A DNA stretch of 64,000 nt from assembly GCA_001464935.1 (NCBI GenBank), contig LNEL01000049.1, positions 1 to 64,000 of the forward strand, given 5' to 3'. Both the position numbers and the translations under genes were made by a program. The notes beneath the pieces are model-generated. The model was not told where the DNA came from and did no database searches. It saw nothing but the letters and a program-made list of their open reading frames with translations. Numbering within the stretch: position 1 is the stretch's first letter; each line of letters opens with the position of its first letter. Below are positions 27,452 through 37,494 of this stretch, in pieces. The stretch comes from Gammaproteobacteria bacterium Ga0077536. Its GTDB lineage: Bacteria; Pseudomonadota; Gammaproteobacteria; Ga0077536.

Positions 27452-27572
27452 GACTGCAGCAGCGGCAAACCCGGCCGAAACTTGACGAACAGGGATGCCG
27501 GAAGGGCATCCGCCACCGGGCCGGACAGGCGGCCCGTCGACAGGCTTGCGGATAGCAGACGAAGGACACCGT

Positions 27573-28448
27573 ATGACGATAGGCCACCTCTGGTATGTCA
27601 AGCGCGCGGGCGCGCCGAAGGGGCCGTTTCCGTCCGCGATCATCGAAAAGAATATCGCGCTGGGCCGTATCCTGGGTTCTGACCTGATCAGCTCCGACGG
27701 CGCAACCTGGCACGCGGCGCTCGAGTATCCCGATTTCGACGTGCTGCAGAAAAGCGGCCAGCAGCCGCTCGTGCACCGCCGCCTCGACGAGCGGCAGGTC
27801 GAGCGACGGGCCAGGCCTGAGGTCGACGATGCGCCGGCGGAACCGCGGCGCGGCCCGGATCGCCGCGCGCCGGAAGATCCTGACACGGTGGCCCGGCGGC
27901 AGCGCGCGAACCGTGTCTGGCAAAGTCTGCGCTCCAATCCGGGGCAATTGAACAAGACGCCGCTGCTGCTCGCCGGTGGCCTGATATTCGCCCTGATCCT
28001 CGCGGCCATCGCGCTGGCGCCCACGCCGCGCACGAATGCCGATTGCGCCCAGGCGCCCGCACCTGGCGTGAACTGGGAGTTCTGCAACAAGGCGGCGGAC
28101 AATCTGCGCGGTGCGCAACTCGCAGGGTCGATTCTGCGCAACGTGCAGTTTGCCGGCGCCGATCTGTCTGATGCGGACCTCCGAAATGCCGACCTGGCCT
28201 ATGCCGATCTCAGCGGCGCGATCCTGCGTGGCGCCAATCTCGAAGGTGCCCGGCTGGACGGAGCGACCCTGCGCGGCGCGAGTCTCGTCAACGCGCGCCT
28301 CGCGCGTGCGTCACTCGCTTTCGCCGACCTGACGGCGGCGAACCTCGATGGCGCGATCGTCGCCGGGACGAACTGGCGCCAGGCCATCATGCCGAACGGG
28401 GTGTTGTGTCGGCCGGAAGAGGCCGCGAGTTGCGCGCCGCGGCCCTGA
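27573..28448 (+). CDS. GYF_2-domain membrane protein with pentapeptide repeats
   Basis: ATG 27573 (MTIGHLWYVKRAG) has GAAGGA upstream; the tracked start lies 26 codons earlier. Residues 5-60 resemble the GYF_2 domain (WYVKRAGAPKGPFPS, ending SDGATWHAAL). A charged Arg-rich linker, one membrane helix (PLLLAGGLIFALILAAIALA, about 130-150) and roughly 16 pentapeptide repeats of A(D/N)LxG type (LSDADLRNADLAYADLSGAI) follow. Topology suggests a cytoplasmic GYF_2 domain and a periplasmic right-handed beta-helix. No function is known for this combination. Confidence 0.75.
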   Translation: MTIGHLWYVKRAGAPKGPFPSAIIEKNIALGRILGSDLISSDGATWHAALEYPDFDVLQKSGQQPLVHRRLDERQVERRARPEVDDAPAEPRRGPDRRAPEDPDTVARRQRANRVWQSLRSNPGQLNKTPLLLAGGLIFALILAAIALAPTPRTNADCAQAPAPGVNWEFCNKAADNLRGAQLAGSILRNVQFAGADLSDADLRNADLAYADLSGAILRGANLEGARLDGATLRGASLVNARLARASLAFADLTAANLDGAIVAGTNWRQAIMPNGVLCRPEEAASCAPRP

Positions 28449-28494
28449 AATAGTCACGCGCAGACACGATTATCAAACAAACATCTCGTGCAGC

Positions 28495-28523
28495 TTGAAT
28501 TGTCCGCCGTCACTCATTAATAT
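28495..28523 (+). promoter_or_regulatory. promoter of the initiator tRNA-rimP-nusA-infB operon
   Basis: TTGAAT (28495) and TAATAT (28518) with an exact 17-bp spacer, followed by a GC-rich CCTCGCG discriminator typical of stringently controlled stable-RNA promoters. The tRNA starts 16 nt after the -10 element. Confidence 0.8.
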
Positions 28524-28538
28524 CCTCGCGTTAACTAT

Positions 28539-28615
28539 TGCGGGGTGGAGCAGTCTGGCAGCTCGTCGGGCTCATAACCCGAAGGTCGCAGGTTCAAATC
28601 CTGCCCCCGCTACCA
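28539..28615 (+). tRNA. metY: initiator tRNA-fMet (CAT)
   Basis: A 77-nt cloverleaf with encoded CCA folds completely: acceptor TGCGGGG/CCCCGCT, D arm GAGC/GCTC, anticodon stem TCGGG/CCCGA with loop CTCATAA, and T arm GCAGG/CCTGC. Three consecutive G:C pairs in the anticodon stem mark it as initiator, not elongator. Position 1:72 is T:T here rather than the C1:A72 mismatch of E. coli; it remains unpaired, so initiation identity is preserved in principle. Placement before rimP-nusA matches enterobacterial metY. Confidence 0.95.
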
Positions 28616-28618
28616 CTT

Positions 28619-28647
28619 AAAAAGGCCCCGGGAAATCGGGGCTTTTT
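28619..28647 (+). terminator. intrinsic terminator between initiator tRNA and rimP
   Basis: AAAAAGGCCCCG-GGAAAT-CGGGGCTTTTT forms a GC stem extended by A:T pairs and ends in five Ts. It probably ends most tRNA transcripts and lets some read through into rimP, whose ATG is 19 bp further on. Confidence 0.85.
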
Positions 28648-28665
28648 GCTTTTCGGCGGAGAAAA

Positions 28666-29166
28666 ATGCAGGGCAGCGACGCCATCGCGCAGCTGATCGA
28701 GCCTACGGTCACTGGCCTGGGCTACGAACTTTGGGGAATCGAACGGGCCCGCTCGGGACAGCGCCAGCTGATCCGGCTGTTCATCGACGCCCCGGACGGA
28801 ATCGCGCTGGAAGATTGCGAAAAAGTCAGCGCGCAAGTCGCCGACCTGCTCGAAGCCGAAAACGCGATTCGTGGTGACTACACCCTCGAGGTGTCATCCC
28901 CCGGCGTCGATCGCGTGCTGTTCTACCCTGCGCAATGGGAGCGCTACCTGGGACAGGAAGTTCAGGTTCGGCTGCGGGCGCCTGTGGACGGTTTGCGCCG
29001 CCTGACCGGCACTTTGCTGAGCGCCGACGGCGATCAGGTCAGCGTCATGACCACTGACGGCGAGCGGACGGCCAGACACAGCATGATTGAGCGCGCGAGG
29101 CTGGTCCCGGTATGGCCGGAACCGGCGGACGGCAAAACGCGGCGTAAGAAAGTTGAGCGTAAATAA
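28666..29166 (+). CDS. rimP: ribosome maturation factor RimP
   Basis: The 166-residue protein starts at ATG 28666 after GGCGGAG. It has [35 protein letters not shown] and the family signature [14 protein letters not shown]. RimP binds the 30S precursor and aids maturation of the head domain. It is the first protein gene of the nusA-infB operon and is followed by nusA after 1 bp, indicating coupled translation. Confidence 0.96.
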   Translation: MQGSDAIAQLIEPTVTGLGYELWGIERARSGQRQLIRLFIDAPDGIALEDCEKVSAQVADLLEAENAIRGDYTLEVSSPGVDRVLFYPAQWERYLGQEVQVRLRAPVDGLRRLTGTLLSADGDQVSVMTTDGERTARHSMIERARLVPVWPEPADGKTRRKKVERK

Positions 29167-29167
29167 G

Positions 29168-30721
29168 ATGATGAACAAGGAAATCCTGACGGTCGTCGAT
29201 GTCGTCTCGAACGAGAAGGGCGTCGCCAAAGAAGTCATCTTCGAAGCCCTCGAGGCCGCGCTGGCCAGCGCCACCAAGAAGCGCTTCACCGACGATGTCG
29301 ATGTCCGCGTTGCCATCGACCGCACGACTGGGGACTACGAGGCCTTCCGCCGCTGGGAAGTCATCGATCGCGCCGTGCGTTACGCCGAACTAGAACTCGT
29401 CAACGAGGGCGACCAGCCCGATCTCGAATTTCCCGAGCGCCAGATTTTTTTCGAGGAAGCCCAGGAAAAGCAACCTGGCATCAAGGTCGGCGAATTCGTC
29501 GAAGAACCGCTGGAAGCGGCGGAATTCGGCCGCATCGCCGCACAGACGGCCAAGCAGGTGATCGTGCAGAAGGTGCGCGAGGCCGAACGCGCGCAGGTCG
29601 TCGAAGCCTTCCAGGGACGCATCGGTGACCTCGTGATGGGGGTCGTCAAGCGCCTGGAGCGCGGCAGCATCTTCATGGACCTCGGCGGTAATGCAGAGGC
29701 CATCATTCCGAAAGAACACGTCATTCCGCGCGAAGTCGTCCGTCCGGGTGATCGCATTCGCGGTTATCTGTTCGATGTGCGGCCCGAGAAGCGCGGGCCC
29801 CAGTTGTTCGTCAGCCGCACCGCGCGCGAATTGCTGATCGAGCTCTTCAAGCTCGAAGTGCCGGAAATCGGCGAGAACATCATTGAGATTCATGGCGCTG
29901 CGCGTGACCCCGGCCTGCGCGCGAAAATCGCCGTGCACAGCACCGATCCCCGCATCGACCCGGTCGGCGCCTGCGTCGGCATGCGCGGTTCGCGCGTGCA
30001 GGCAGTGTCCAACGAGCTCGCCGGCGAACGCGTCGACATCATCCTGTGGGACGAGAACCCCGCCCAGTTCGTGATCAACGCAATGTCGCCCGCGGATGTC
30101 GTGTCGATTCTCGTCGACGAGGACAAGGGCAGCATGGACGTCGCGGTCAACGAGGAACAGCTGTCGCAGGCGATCGGGCGCAATGGCCAGAACGTGCGAC
30201 TCGCGAGCCAGCTGACCGGCTGGGAACTGAACGTCATGACTGAGGCCGACGCTGAACAGAAGAGCGAAGCGGAAGCCACGAAGGCGCAGAAGACCTTCAT
30301 GGACCTGCTCGATGTCGACGAGGAAATCGCCGCCATCCTGGTGCAGGAGGGCTTCGCTTCGATCGAAGAGATCGCCTACGTCCCCGAGCACGAAATGATG
30401 GCCATCGAGGAATTCGACGAAACGCTGGTGTCCGAACTGCGACAGCGCGCGAAAGATCTGCTGCTCACGCGCGCAATTGCGAGCGAAGAACAGCTCGGCG
30501 ATGCCCGTCCGGCCGACGACCTGCTGAACATGGATGGCATGAGCTCGTCGCTGGCCTATGCACTGGCGGCGCGAGGCATCGTGACGATGGAAGATCTGGC
30601 GGAGCAGTCGATCGACGAACTGCTGGACATCGATGGCATGACCGAAGAACAGGCCGGGCAGTTGATCATGACCGCGCGCGCGCCGTGGTTCGATGAAACA
30701 ACGAGCGGCGGCGAGGGTTGA
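29168..30721 (+). CDS. nusA: transcription termination/antitermination factor NusA
   Basis: The start is ATG 29168 or the next ATG 29171 ([20 protein letters not shown]); the tracked ORF overlaps rimP. The 517-residue protein has the N-terminal RNAP-binding domain, an S1 domain (about 135-200), two KH domains ([22 protein letters not shown]; then [15 protein letters not shown]), and two C-terminal acidic helix-hairpin repeats ([29 protein letters not shown]), as in enterobacterial NusA. It controls pausing, termination and rRNA antitermination. Confidence 0.97.
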   Translation: MMNKEILTVVDVVSNEKGVAKEVIFEALEAALASATKKRFTDDVDVRVAIDRTTGDYEAFRRWEVIDRAVRYAELELVNEGDQPDLEFPERQIFFEEAQEKQPGIKVGEFVEEPLEAAEFGRIAAQTAKQVIVQKVREAERAQVVEAFQGRIGDLVMGVVKRLERGSIFMDLGGNAEAIIPKEHVIPREVVRPGDRIRGYLFDVRPEKRGPQLFVSRTARELLIELFKLEVPEIGENIIEIHGAARDPGLRAKIAVHSTDPRIDPVGACVGMRGSRVQAVSNELAGERVDIILWDENPAQFVINAMSPADVVSILVDEDKGSMDVAVNEEQLSQAIGRNGQNVRLASQLTGWELNVMTEADAEQKSEAEATKAQKTFMDLLDVDEEIAAILVQEGFASIEEIAYVPEHEMMAIEEFDETLVSELRQRAKDLLLTRAIASEEQLGDARPADDLLNMDGMSSSLAYALAARGIVTMEDLAEQSIDELLDIDGMTEEQAGQLIMTARAPWFDETTSGGEG

Positions 30722-30723
30722 GC

Positions 30724-33264
30724 ATGGCTGAAATTACCGTACGCGAATTCGCGAACGTCGTCGGTGTTCCGGTCGAACGGCTGATCACCCAGCTGGGTGA
30801 TGCCGGTTTGCAGGGCAAGAAGGCCGAAGACCCCATTTCCGAACAGGAAAAGAGTCAACTGCTGACCCATCTGCGCCGACTCCACGGCAAGGACGGCGCT
30901 CCGCCGGAACCGAGCAAGATCACGCTGAGCCGCAAGACCGTCAGCGAAATCAAGATTCCGGCCGACAAGGCCCGCACGCGCTCGCGAGTCGCGAAGCCGG
31001 GCGTGCCGGCGAAGACCGTCGCCGTCGAATTCCGGCGCAGCCGGACTTATGTGAAGCGCAGCGTCGTGGTCGAAGAGGAAACCGCGCGCAAGGAACAGCA
31101 GGCCGAACTCGAACGCCAGCGTCTGCTGGAGAATGCGCCCGAGGGCACCGAACTCCCGGCGATTGAGCTGCCGGTCGCCGCGCCGATCGAAGAATTCCAG
31201 CTCGAGGAACCACCGGTCGTCGAAGTGGCGCCAGAGCCGGAACCGGTGGCGGTTGCCGAAGCGCCTGCCCCCGAACCCGCGCCGGTCGCCGAGGTTGCGC
31301 CGGCGCCTGCGCCGCCGCGCCGCCCCGACAACGCGCCGCCACGGCACGGCGAACGGCGCGATGCGCCGGCCGACGATCGTCGTGGCGGTCGCAAGGAACT
31401 CCACGTGGCGCAGGACAAGTCGGGCAAGCGCAAGAAGAAATCGCCGCCGCCGCGCCGCTTCGTGCCGCAGTCGTCCGGCAAACACGGCTTCGAGCGACCG
31501 ACCGCACCGGTCGTGCGCGAGGTGCATGTGCCCGAGAGCCTGACCGTCGCCGAACTCGCGCAGCGCATGTCGGTCAAGGCCGCCGAGGTGATCAAGGTGA
31601 TGATGTCGATGGGCACGATGGCCACCATCAACCAGATGATCGACCAGGACACGGCGATGCTCATCATCGAGGAGATGGGACACAAGGGCCGTGCTGTGCG
31701 CGAGAACGCGCTCGAGGAGGAGTTGCTCGAATCCTCCGATGGGGCAGGCGATCAGCTCGCGCGCGCGCCGATTGTCACGATCATGGGACACGTCGACCAC
31801 GGCAAGACATCGCTGCTCGACTATATCCGCAAGACGCAGGTTGCCGCGGGCGAAGCCGGGGGCATCACGCAGCACATCGGCGCCTACCGCGTGCACACGC
31901 CGCATGGTCCGATTACCTTTCTCGACACCCCGGGCCATGAAGCCTTCACGGCGATGCGTGCACGCGGCGCCAAGGTCACCGACATCGTGATTCTGGTCGT
32001 GGCCGCGGACGACGGCGTGATGCCGCAGACCGAAGAGGCGATCAAGCATGCGCGCGCTGCCGGCGTGCCGCTGATCGTGGCCATCAACAAGATCGACAAA
32101 GGCGGCTCCGATCTCGATCGCGTGCGGCAGGAACTGTCGGTGCAGGGCGTCAACTCGGAAGAGTGGGGTGGCGATACGCTGTTCGTGCCGGTATCGGCGA
32201 AAACCGGGCAGGGCGTCGAGGCGCTGCTCGAAGCGATCTCGCTGCAGGCTGAAGTGCTCGAACTGAAGTCCGTGATCAACGGCCCGGCGAAGGGCGTCGT
32301 GATCGAATCGCGGCTCGACAAGGGGCGCGGCCCGGTGGCGACGGTGCTCGTCCAGCGCGGCACGCTGCGCAAGGGCGATGTCCTGCTGACCGGCACCGAA
32401 TTCGGCCGTGTGCGGGCGATGATCGATGCCAGCGGCGCGACGGTCGACAGCGCGGGTCCCTCGGATCCGGTCGAAGTGCTCGGCCTGTCCGGGACACCGA
32501 ACGCGGGCGATGATGCGATGGTCGTCGACGACGAGCGCAAGGCGCGCGAAATCGCGATTTTCCGCCAGGACAAGGATCGCGAAACCAAGCTGGCCCGCCA
32601 GCAGGCCTCGAAGCTGGAGAACGTGTTCCAGCAGATGAAGGACGGCGAGACGACCTCGCTGAAGATCATGATCAAGGCCGACGTGCAGGGTTCGGCCGAA
32701 GCGCTGAGCGAAGCGCTGATGCGCATGAGTTCAGCGGATGTGCGCATCGAGATCGTCGCCAGCGGCGTGGGTGGCATCAACGAATCCGACGTCAACCTGG
32801 CGCTGGCGTCGAAGGCATACATGATTGGCTTCAACGTGCGCGCTGACGCCGCGGCGCGGCGGCTGGTCGACGAAGAAGGCATCGATCTCCGCTACTACAG
32901 CATCATTTACGACGTCATCGACGACGTGAAGGCTGCGGTCAACGGACTGCTGTCGCCGGAAATACGCGAGACCATCGTGGGTGTGGCTCAGGTGCGCGAC
33001 GTGTTCAGATCCTCGAAGCTTGGTGCCATCGCCGGGTGTATCGTCACCTCGGGCTCGGTCAAGCGCAGCAATCCGATACGCGTGCTGCGTGACAACGTCG
33101 TGATCTACGAGGGCGAACTCGAATCGCTGCGGCGTTTCAAGGACGACGTCTCGGAAGTGCGGGCGGGCACGGAATGCGGTATCGGCGTCAAGAACTACAA
33201 TGACGTCAAACCGGGTGACCAGATCGAAGTCTACGAGCGCACCATCGTCGCCCGTACGATCTAG
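30724..33264 (+). CDS. infB: translation initiation factor IF-2
   Basis: ATG 30724 ([20 protein letters not shown]) is used instead of the tracked TTG; the nusA stop is 2 bp upstream. The 846-residue protein has an IF2_N domain, a long Glu/Pro/Ala-rich linker (about 110-260), a second IF2_N domain, the GTPase domain with [12 protein letters not shown] and NKID, and the C-terminal domains that bind fMet-tRNA. It brings initiator tRNA to the 30S subunit; the initiator tRNA gene lies at the head of the same operon. Confidence 0.97.
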   Translation: MAEITVREFANVVGVPVERLITQLGDAGLQGKKAEDPISEQEKSQLLTHLRRLHGKDGAPPEPSKITLSRKTVSEIKIPADKARTRSRVAKPGVPAKTVAVEFRRSRTYVKRSVVVEEETARKEQQAELERQRLLENAPEGTELPAIELPVAAPIEEFQLEEPPVVEVAPEPEPVAVAEAPAPEPAPVAEVAPAPAPPRRPDNAPPRHGERRDAPADDRRGGRKELHVAQDKSGKRKKKSPPPRRFVPQSSGKHGFERPTAPVVREVHVPESLTVAELAQRMSVKAAEVIKVMMSMGTMATINQMIDQDTAMLIIEEMGHKGRAVRENALEEELLESSDGAGDQLARAPIVTIMGHVDHGKTSLLDYIRKTQVAAGEAGGITQHIGAYRVHTPHGPITFLDTPGHEAFTAMRARGAKVTDIVILVVAADDGVMPQTEEAIKHARAAGVPLIVAINKIDKGGSDLDRVRQELSVQGVNSEEWGGDTLFVPVSAKTGQGVEALLEAISLQAEVLELKSVINGPAKGVVIESRLDKGRGPVATVLVQRGTLRKGDVLLTGTEFGRVRAMIDASGATVDSAGPSDPVEVLGLSGTPNAGDDAMVVDDERKAREIAIFRQDKDRETKLARQQASKLENVFQQMKDGETTSLKIMIKADVQGSAEALSEALMRMSSADVRIEIVASGVGGINESDVNLALASKAYMIGFNVRADAAARRLVDEEGIDLRYYSIIYDVIDDVKAAVNGLLSPEIRETIVGVAQVRDVFRSSKLGAIAGCIVTSGSVKRSNPIRVLRDNVVIYEGELESLRRFKDDVSEVRAGTECGIGVKNYNDVKPGDQIEVYERTIVARTI

Positions 33265-33284
33265 CCCGCGCCGAGTCCCGACGA

Positions 33285-33632
33285 ATGCCCCGTGAGTTTC
33301 CGCGCAAGGTCAGAGTGGCTGAAAGCATTCAGCGCCTTCTGGCCGAGCCGCTGGCCCAGGCCGGCCGCGATGCCGGACTCGGCATGTTGACGGTCACCGA
33401 TGTCGAGGTCGCGACGGACCTGTCGACGGCCACGGTGTTCGTCAGCGCGTTCGGCGCCGGAGCCACACACGAAAAGATACTGGCGACGCTGCGCGATCTT
33501 CGCGCTGACATGCGGCAGCGGATTGCGCGTGAACTGCGCATGCGGAAAGCGCCTACGGTGAGTTTCGCGATCGACGACTCGATTGCGAATGGCGCACGCA
33601 TCAGCGAACTGCTGACGAAGCGCCCTGACTGA
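33285..33632 (+). CDS. rbfA: 30S ribosome-binding factor A
   Basis: The 115-residue KH-like protein begins MPREFPRKVRVAESIQRLLAEPL and has VTDVEVATDLSTATVFVSAF and LRADMRQRIARELRMRKAPTV, which match RbfA. It binds the 16S rRNA 5' helix region late in 30S assembly. It follows infB by 20 bp and precedes truB by 16 bp in the conserved order. Confidence 0.95.
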   Translation: MPREFPRKVRVAESIQRLLAEPLAQAGRDAGLGMLTVTDVEVATDLSTATVFVSAFGAGATHEKILATLRDLRADMRQRIARELRMRKAPTVSFAIDDSIANGARISELLTKRPD

Positions 33633-33648
33633 GCGGGCGACGCCGATT

Positions 33649-34590
33649 TTGAGCGTGCAGACGCCGCGGCCAGCAAAACGGGCGGTCAATGGCATTCTTC
33701 TGCTGGACAAGCCCGCCGGCCTCAGTTCCAACGCCGCCCTGCAACGCGTGCGCCACTCGCTGGCCGCCGCCAAGGGCGGGCACACCGGCAACCTCGATGT
33801 CGCCGCCACCGGCCTGCTGCCGCTGTGCTTCGGCGAGGCGACCAAGGTCAGCGCGTTCCTGCTCGATGCCGATAAGGTCTACGTGGCCGATATCGCCCTC
33901 GGTGCGACCTCGTCGACTGGCGATCGCGAAGGCGAGATCCTGCAGCGGCGACCCGTTCCGGCCCTGAGTGCCGCAGGCGTCGCCGCCGTGCTCGACAGTT
34001 TCCTGGGCGAACAGCAGCAGGTGCCGCCGATGTATTCCGCGCTGAAGCGCGACGGGCGTCCGCTGTACGAGTACGCACGGGCCGGGGTGGAACTCGAACG
34101 CGCCGCGCGCCGGATTCACATCCATGCGCTGCGCCTGCTGACGCTGCGCGAAGATGGACTGGTCGTCGAGGTGCACTGCTCGAAGGGCACGTATGTCCGC
34201 ACGCTGGCCGAAGATATCGGCGAAAAGCTCGGCTGCGGCGCCCACCTGGCAGCGCTGCGCCGGACGCGAGCCGGCCCGTTCAGCCTCGATGACGCCTATC
34301 CGATCGAGCGCTTCGACGCCGGCGAGCCGGCGAGCTTCGATGCGCTGCTGCTGCCGCTCGATGGCGCGCTCGTCGACTTTCCGCAGGTCACGTTGGATGC
34401 GGCCGGTGTGTTCGCGGTGTCCCGCGGGCAGCGGATTGGGCCCGTGTCGGGGGCGCCGGTCGGCTTGTGCCGGCTGTATGCACCCGATGGCAGCTTCCTC
34501 GGCATCGGCGAAGGGGCGTGCGACGGCGGCATTTCGCCGCGGCGCATGATGCAGGCGGCGCAGACGCCCGATCTGGCCAGAAGCCAATGA
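33649..34590 (+). CDS. truB: tRNA pseudouridine-55 synthase
   Basis: No in-frame ATG occurs near the conserved N-terminus; the TTG at 33649 (then SVQTPRPAKRAVNGILLLDK) or the GTG at 33655 must be the start. The 313-residue enzyme has NGILLLDKPAGLSSN, the catalytic-Asp motif GHTGNLDVAATGLLPL, and the C-terminal PUA-like domain. It makes pseudouridine 55 in the T loop of tRNAs. GHTGNLD differs mildly from the common GHTGTLD. Confidence 0.95.
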   Translation: MSVQTPRPAKRAVNGILLLDKPAGLSSNAALQRVRHSLAAAKGGHTGNLDVAATGLLPLCFGEATKVSAFLLDADKVYVADIALGATSSTGDREGEILQRRPVPALSAAGVAAVLDSFLGEQQQVPPMYSALKRDGRPLYEYARAGVELERAARRIHIHALRLLTLREDGLVVEVHCSKGTYVRTLAEDIGEKLGCGAHLAALRRTRAGPFSLDDAYPIERFDAGEPASFDALLLPLDGALVDFPQVTLDAAGVFAVSRGQRIGPVSGAPVGLCRLYAPDGSFLGIGEGACDGGISPRRMMQAAQTPDLARSQ

Positions 34591-34607
34591 TCGGGCACCG
34601 AAAATTG

Positions 34608-34636
34608 TTGTGACGGGGTGCGGCCGCGGTTAGAAT
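34608..34636 (+). promoter_or_regulatory. promoter of rpsO-pnp
   Basis: TTGTGA (34608) and TAGAAT (34631) are 17 bp apart, with a GC-rich GCGCGGCC discriminator. It matches the known internal promoter upstream of rpsO in gammaproteobacteria. Confidence 0.65.
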
Positions 34637-34687
34637 GCGCGGCCTATCCAAGTAATTGAAATGCAAAGAAAGCAGGAGTCCGTAGCA

Positions 34688-34957
34688 ATGGCATTGACCA
34701 GCACTCAGAAACTCGAAATCGTGGCCGGTAACCGCCGCGGTGCCACCGATACCGGGAGCCCGGAAGTACAGGTTGCCTTGCTGTCGGCCCGCATCGAAGA
34801 GCTGTCCGGTCATTTCAAAGCCCATACGCACGACAACCATTCGCGGCAGGGGCTGCTGCGCATGGTGAACCGCCGTCGCAAACTGCTCGACTATCTCCGC
34901 GACCGCAGCCCCGAGCGCTACCGCGAACTGATCACCAAGCTCGGCTTGCGCAAGTAA
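34688..34957 (+). CDS. rpsO: 30S ribosomal protein S15
   Basis: ATG 34688 ([20 protein letters not shown]) follows GCAGGAG; the tracked start is 9 codons too early. The 89-residue protein has [22 protein letters not shown] and [23 protein letters not shown], the S15 core. It binds the 16S rRNA central domain and in enterobacteria represses its own translation through a leader structure. pnp follows after 90 bp. Confidence 0.97.
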   Translation: MALTSTQKLEIVAGNRRGATDTGSPEVQVALLSARIEELSGHFKAHTHDNHSRQGLLRMVNRRRKLLDYLRDRSPERYRELITKLGLRK

Positions 34958-35047
34958 GTCGTCGCCGGCGGTTCCAATCAGGCGCCGCCGGCAGCGGCCG
35001 CGCCACGCGGTCCCTTCCATCATCTTTCAGCACAGATCGGTTCATCT

Positions 35048-37135
35048 ATGACGCCAACTACAGTTACGTTCCAATACGGAGATCGCGAAGTCACGCTAGA
35101 GACAGGGCGGCTCGCCAAGCAGGCGACAGGCGCTGTTCTCACCACCATGGGGCAGACTGTCGTACTGTCGACGGTGGTCGGCAAGAAGGAAGGAACGACC
35201 GATCGTGACTTCTTCCCGCTGACTGTCGACTACCAGGAACGCACGTACGCGGCAGGCAAGATCCCCGGCGGCTTCTTCAAGCGCGAAGGCCGGCCGACAG
35301 AAAAGGAAACGCTGACTTCCCGCCTCATCGATCGTCCGATTCGTCCGCTCTTTCCCGAAGGTTTCAACAACGAAGTGCAGATCATCTGCACCGTGATGTC
35401 GCTGGATCCGTCCGTCGATCCCGACATTCCGGCATTGATCGGCGCGTCTGCTGCATTGTCGATTTCCGGCCTGCCGTTCATGGGCCCGATTGCCGCTGCA
35501 CGCGTCGGCTATCGTGACGGCCAGTACCTGTTGAATCCGAGCTTCGGCGCACTTGCCGATTCGCAACTCGACCTCGTCGTTGCCGGTACCGAGACATCCG
35601 TGCTGATGGTGGAATCCGAAGCGCATCAGCTTTCCGAAGAAGTGATGCTCGGCGCGGTGGTGTTCGGCCACGATCAGTCGCAGGTCGTCATTCGCGCGAT
35701 CAAGGAACTGCAGTCAAAGCTGAACGTGGCGCCGCCGACCTGGCAGGCACCGCCGCAGCCCACTGCGCTGATCGATGCCGTGACCTCGCGTTTCGGCGCG
35801 GCCTTTGCCGACGCCTACGGCATCATCGACAAAATGGAACGTCGCGATCGGCTGTCAGCGATCCGTGCCGACGTGCAGACCGCTTTTGGCGGTGAAGGCG
35901 CCCAGTGGACGCCGCAGCAGATCGCCACCGTCATCGGCAATCTCGAATATGACACGGTGCGCGGCGCGGCAATTGCCGGCAAACCCCGCATCGACGGCCG
36001 CGGCAAGGCCGACATCCGGAAGATCTATGTCGAAGCGGGCCTGCTGCCGCGTGCACACGGCTCCGCCCTGTTCACGCGTGGCGAGACGCAGGCGCTGGTC
36101 GCCATCGCGCTCGGTACCGAGCGCGACTCGCAGATTATCGATGCGATCGAGGGCGAGCGGCGCGAACCGTTCATGCTGCATTACAACTTCCCGCCGTTCT
36201 CGGTGGGCGAGACCGGCCGCGTCGGTTCGCCGAAGCGTCGCGAAATCGGCCATGGCCGCCTCGCGAAGCGGGGCGTGCAGGCCGTGATGCCGGACATGAG
36301 CAAGTTCCCGTATTCGGTGCGCGTCGTATCGGAAGTCCTCGAATCCAACGGTTCGAGCTCCATGGCTTCGGTGTGCGGCACCAGTCTGGCGCTGATGGAC
36401 GCCGGCGTGCCGCTGCTGGCGCCAGTTGCCGGTATCGCGATGGGCCTGATCAAGGAAGGCGACGCGTACGTCGTGCTGTCCGACATTCTCGGCGACGAGG
36501 ATCACCTTGGCGATATGGACTTCAAGGTGGCCGGTACCGCGAACGGTGTCACCGCACTCCAGATGGACATCAAGATCAACGGGATCACGAAGGAAATCAT
36601 GGAGACCGCGCTGGCCCAGGCCAAGCAGGGCCGCCTTCACATCCTGACCTGCATGAACGAAGTGCTGAGCACGGCGCGCACCGAGATGTCGGATTACGCG
36701 CCGCGCATCATCACGATCAAGATCGACCCGGACAAGATTCGCGATGTCATCGGCAAGGGTGGCAGCACCATTCGCCAGATCACAGAAGAGACCGGTACGA
36801 CGATCGACATCAGCGATGACGGCACCGTCAAGATCGCGTCCGTCGACTTTGCCGCCGGCCAGGAGGCGAAGCGGCGGGTGGAAGCGATTACGACCGATGT
36901 TCAGGTTGGCGCGATCTACCAGGGGCGCGTGCAGAAGCTGATGGATTTCGGTGCCTTCGTGAACATCCTGCCCGGCAAGGACGGCCTGGTGCACATTTCC
37001 CAGATCTCCAACGAGCGCGTCGAGAATGTCAGCGACAAGCTGTCCGAAGGCGATACGGTGAAGGTCAAGGTACTCGAAGTCGACAGGCAGGGCCGCATTC
37101 GCCTCAGCATGAAGGCGATCGAAGAGGGCGAGTAA
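35048..37135 (+). CDS. pnp: polyribonucleotide nucleotidyltransferase (PNPase)
   Basis: The 695-residue enzyme has two RNase PH-like domains (the first with [22 protein letters not shown] and [11 protein letters not shown]; the second with [33 protein letters not shown] and [19 protein letters not shown]), then a KH domain ([19 protein letters not shown]) and a C-terminal S1 domain ([20 protein letters not shown]). It degrades RNA 3'-5' with phosphate and joins the degradosome. It ends the long operon with a clear terminator. Confidence 0.97.
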   Translation: MTPTTVTFQYGDREVTLETGRLAKQATGAVLTTMGQTVVLSTVVGKKEGTTDRDFFPLTVDYQERTYAAGKIPGGFFKREGRPTEKETLTSRLIDRPIRPLFPEGFNNEVQIICTVMSLDPSVDPDIPALIGASAALSISGLPFMGPIAAARVGYRDGQYLLNPSFGALADSQLDLVVAGTETSVLMVESEAHQLSEEVMLGAVVFGHDQSQVVIRAIKELQSKLNVAPPTWQAPPQPTALIDAVTSRFGAAFADAYGIIDKMERRDRLSAIRADVQTAFGGEGAQWTPQQIATVIGNLEYDTVRGAAIAGKPRIDGRGKADIRKIYVEAGLLPRAHGSALFTRGETQALVAIALGTERDSQIIDAIEGERREPFMLHYNFPPFSVGETGRVGSPKRREIGHGRLAKRGVQAVMPDMSKFPYSVRVVSEVLESNGSSSMASVCGTSLALMDAGVPLLAPVAGIAMGLIKEGDAYVVLSDILGDEDHLGDMDFKVAGTANGVTALQMDIKINGITKEIMETALAQAKQGRLHILTCMNEVLSTARTEMSDYAPRIITIKIDPDKIRDVIGKGGSTIRQITEETGTTIDISDDGTVKIASVDFAAGQEAKRRVEAITTDVQVGAIYQGRVQKLMDFGAFVNILPGKDGLVHISQISNERVENVSDKLSEGDTVKVKVLEVDRQGRIRLSMKAIEEGE

Positions 37136-37188
37136 AGACCCGGCCCCAAGCCAGCTGCCGGGGTACAAGCCCCTCGCAGGCGCCTGAC

Positions 37189-37223
37189 AGGCGCGGCCCG
37201 CGACAGCGAGCCGCGCCTTTTTT
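37189..37223 (+). terminator. intrinsic terminator of rpsO-pnp
   Basis: AGGCGCGGC (37189) pairs with GCCGCGCCT (37210) and a run of eight Ts starting at 37218 (last stem base included). The 12-nt loop is CCGCGACAGCGA. Confidence 0.85.
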
Positions 37224-37494
37224 ATGCCCGGCATTCGGCGCGCAGCGCCTGGACGCGATCTCGAAACGATCTGAAGGCCTCAGTTAAAATCCATTTTTAT
37301 CATTACGATAAATTCACTTTCTAGAAACTTTCCAGCTGTCGTTCACCGGTCCGCACCTGCCGATACGGAAGGGCCGCATGCGACCGCGTCCCCGCTCAAG
37401 GTCCTCCCGTGCGTGCTCGAGCGCGCTCGATCGCAGCCGGTGACGGCCGCCTTCGTCTGGCTGCCGCGGTGTTGGTTGCCCGCCGATCGGCTGC
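37224..37494. other. 271-bp non-coding stretch between pnp terminator and fau 3' end
   Basis: No convincing ORF is present. The first half is unusually AT-rich for the window and holds two short dyads: TTATC-ATTAC-GATAA and the perfect palindrome TTTCTAGAAA. The second half is GC-rich with several short inverted repeats such as GAGCGCGCTC. It could contain a promoter and a small RNA. Many gammaproteobacteria carry 6S RNA (ssrS) next to fau, but normally on its 5' side, so identity is not claimed. Confidence 0.35.

Noticed and set aside
26261-28141. 626-residue minus-strand ORF including the FliK-like gene
   Set aside because: The part beyond 27451 runs antisense through the GYF_2/pentapeptide gene and lacks family features; the internal ATG 27451 fits FliK-like proteins better.
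30556-32049. 497-residue minus-strand ORF
   Set aside because: Antisense shadow of nusA and infB.
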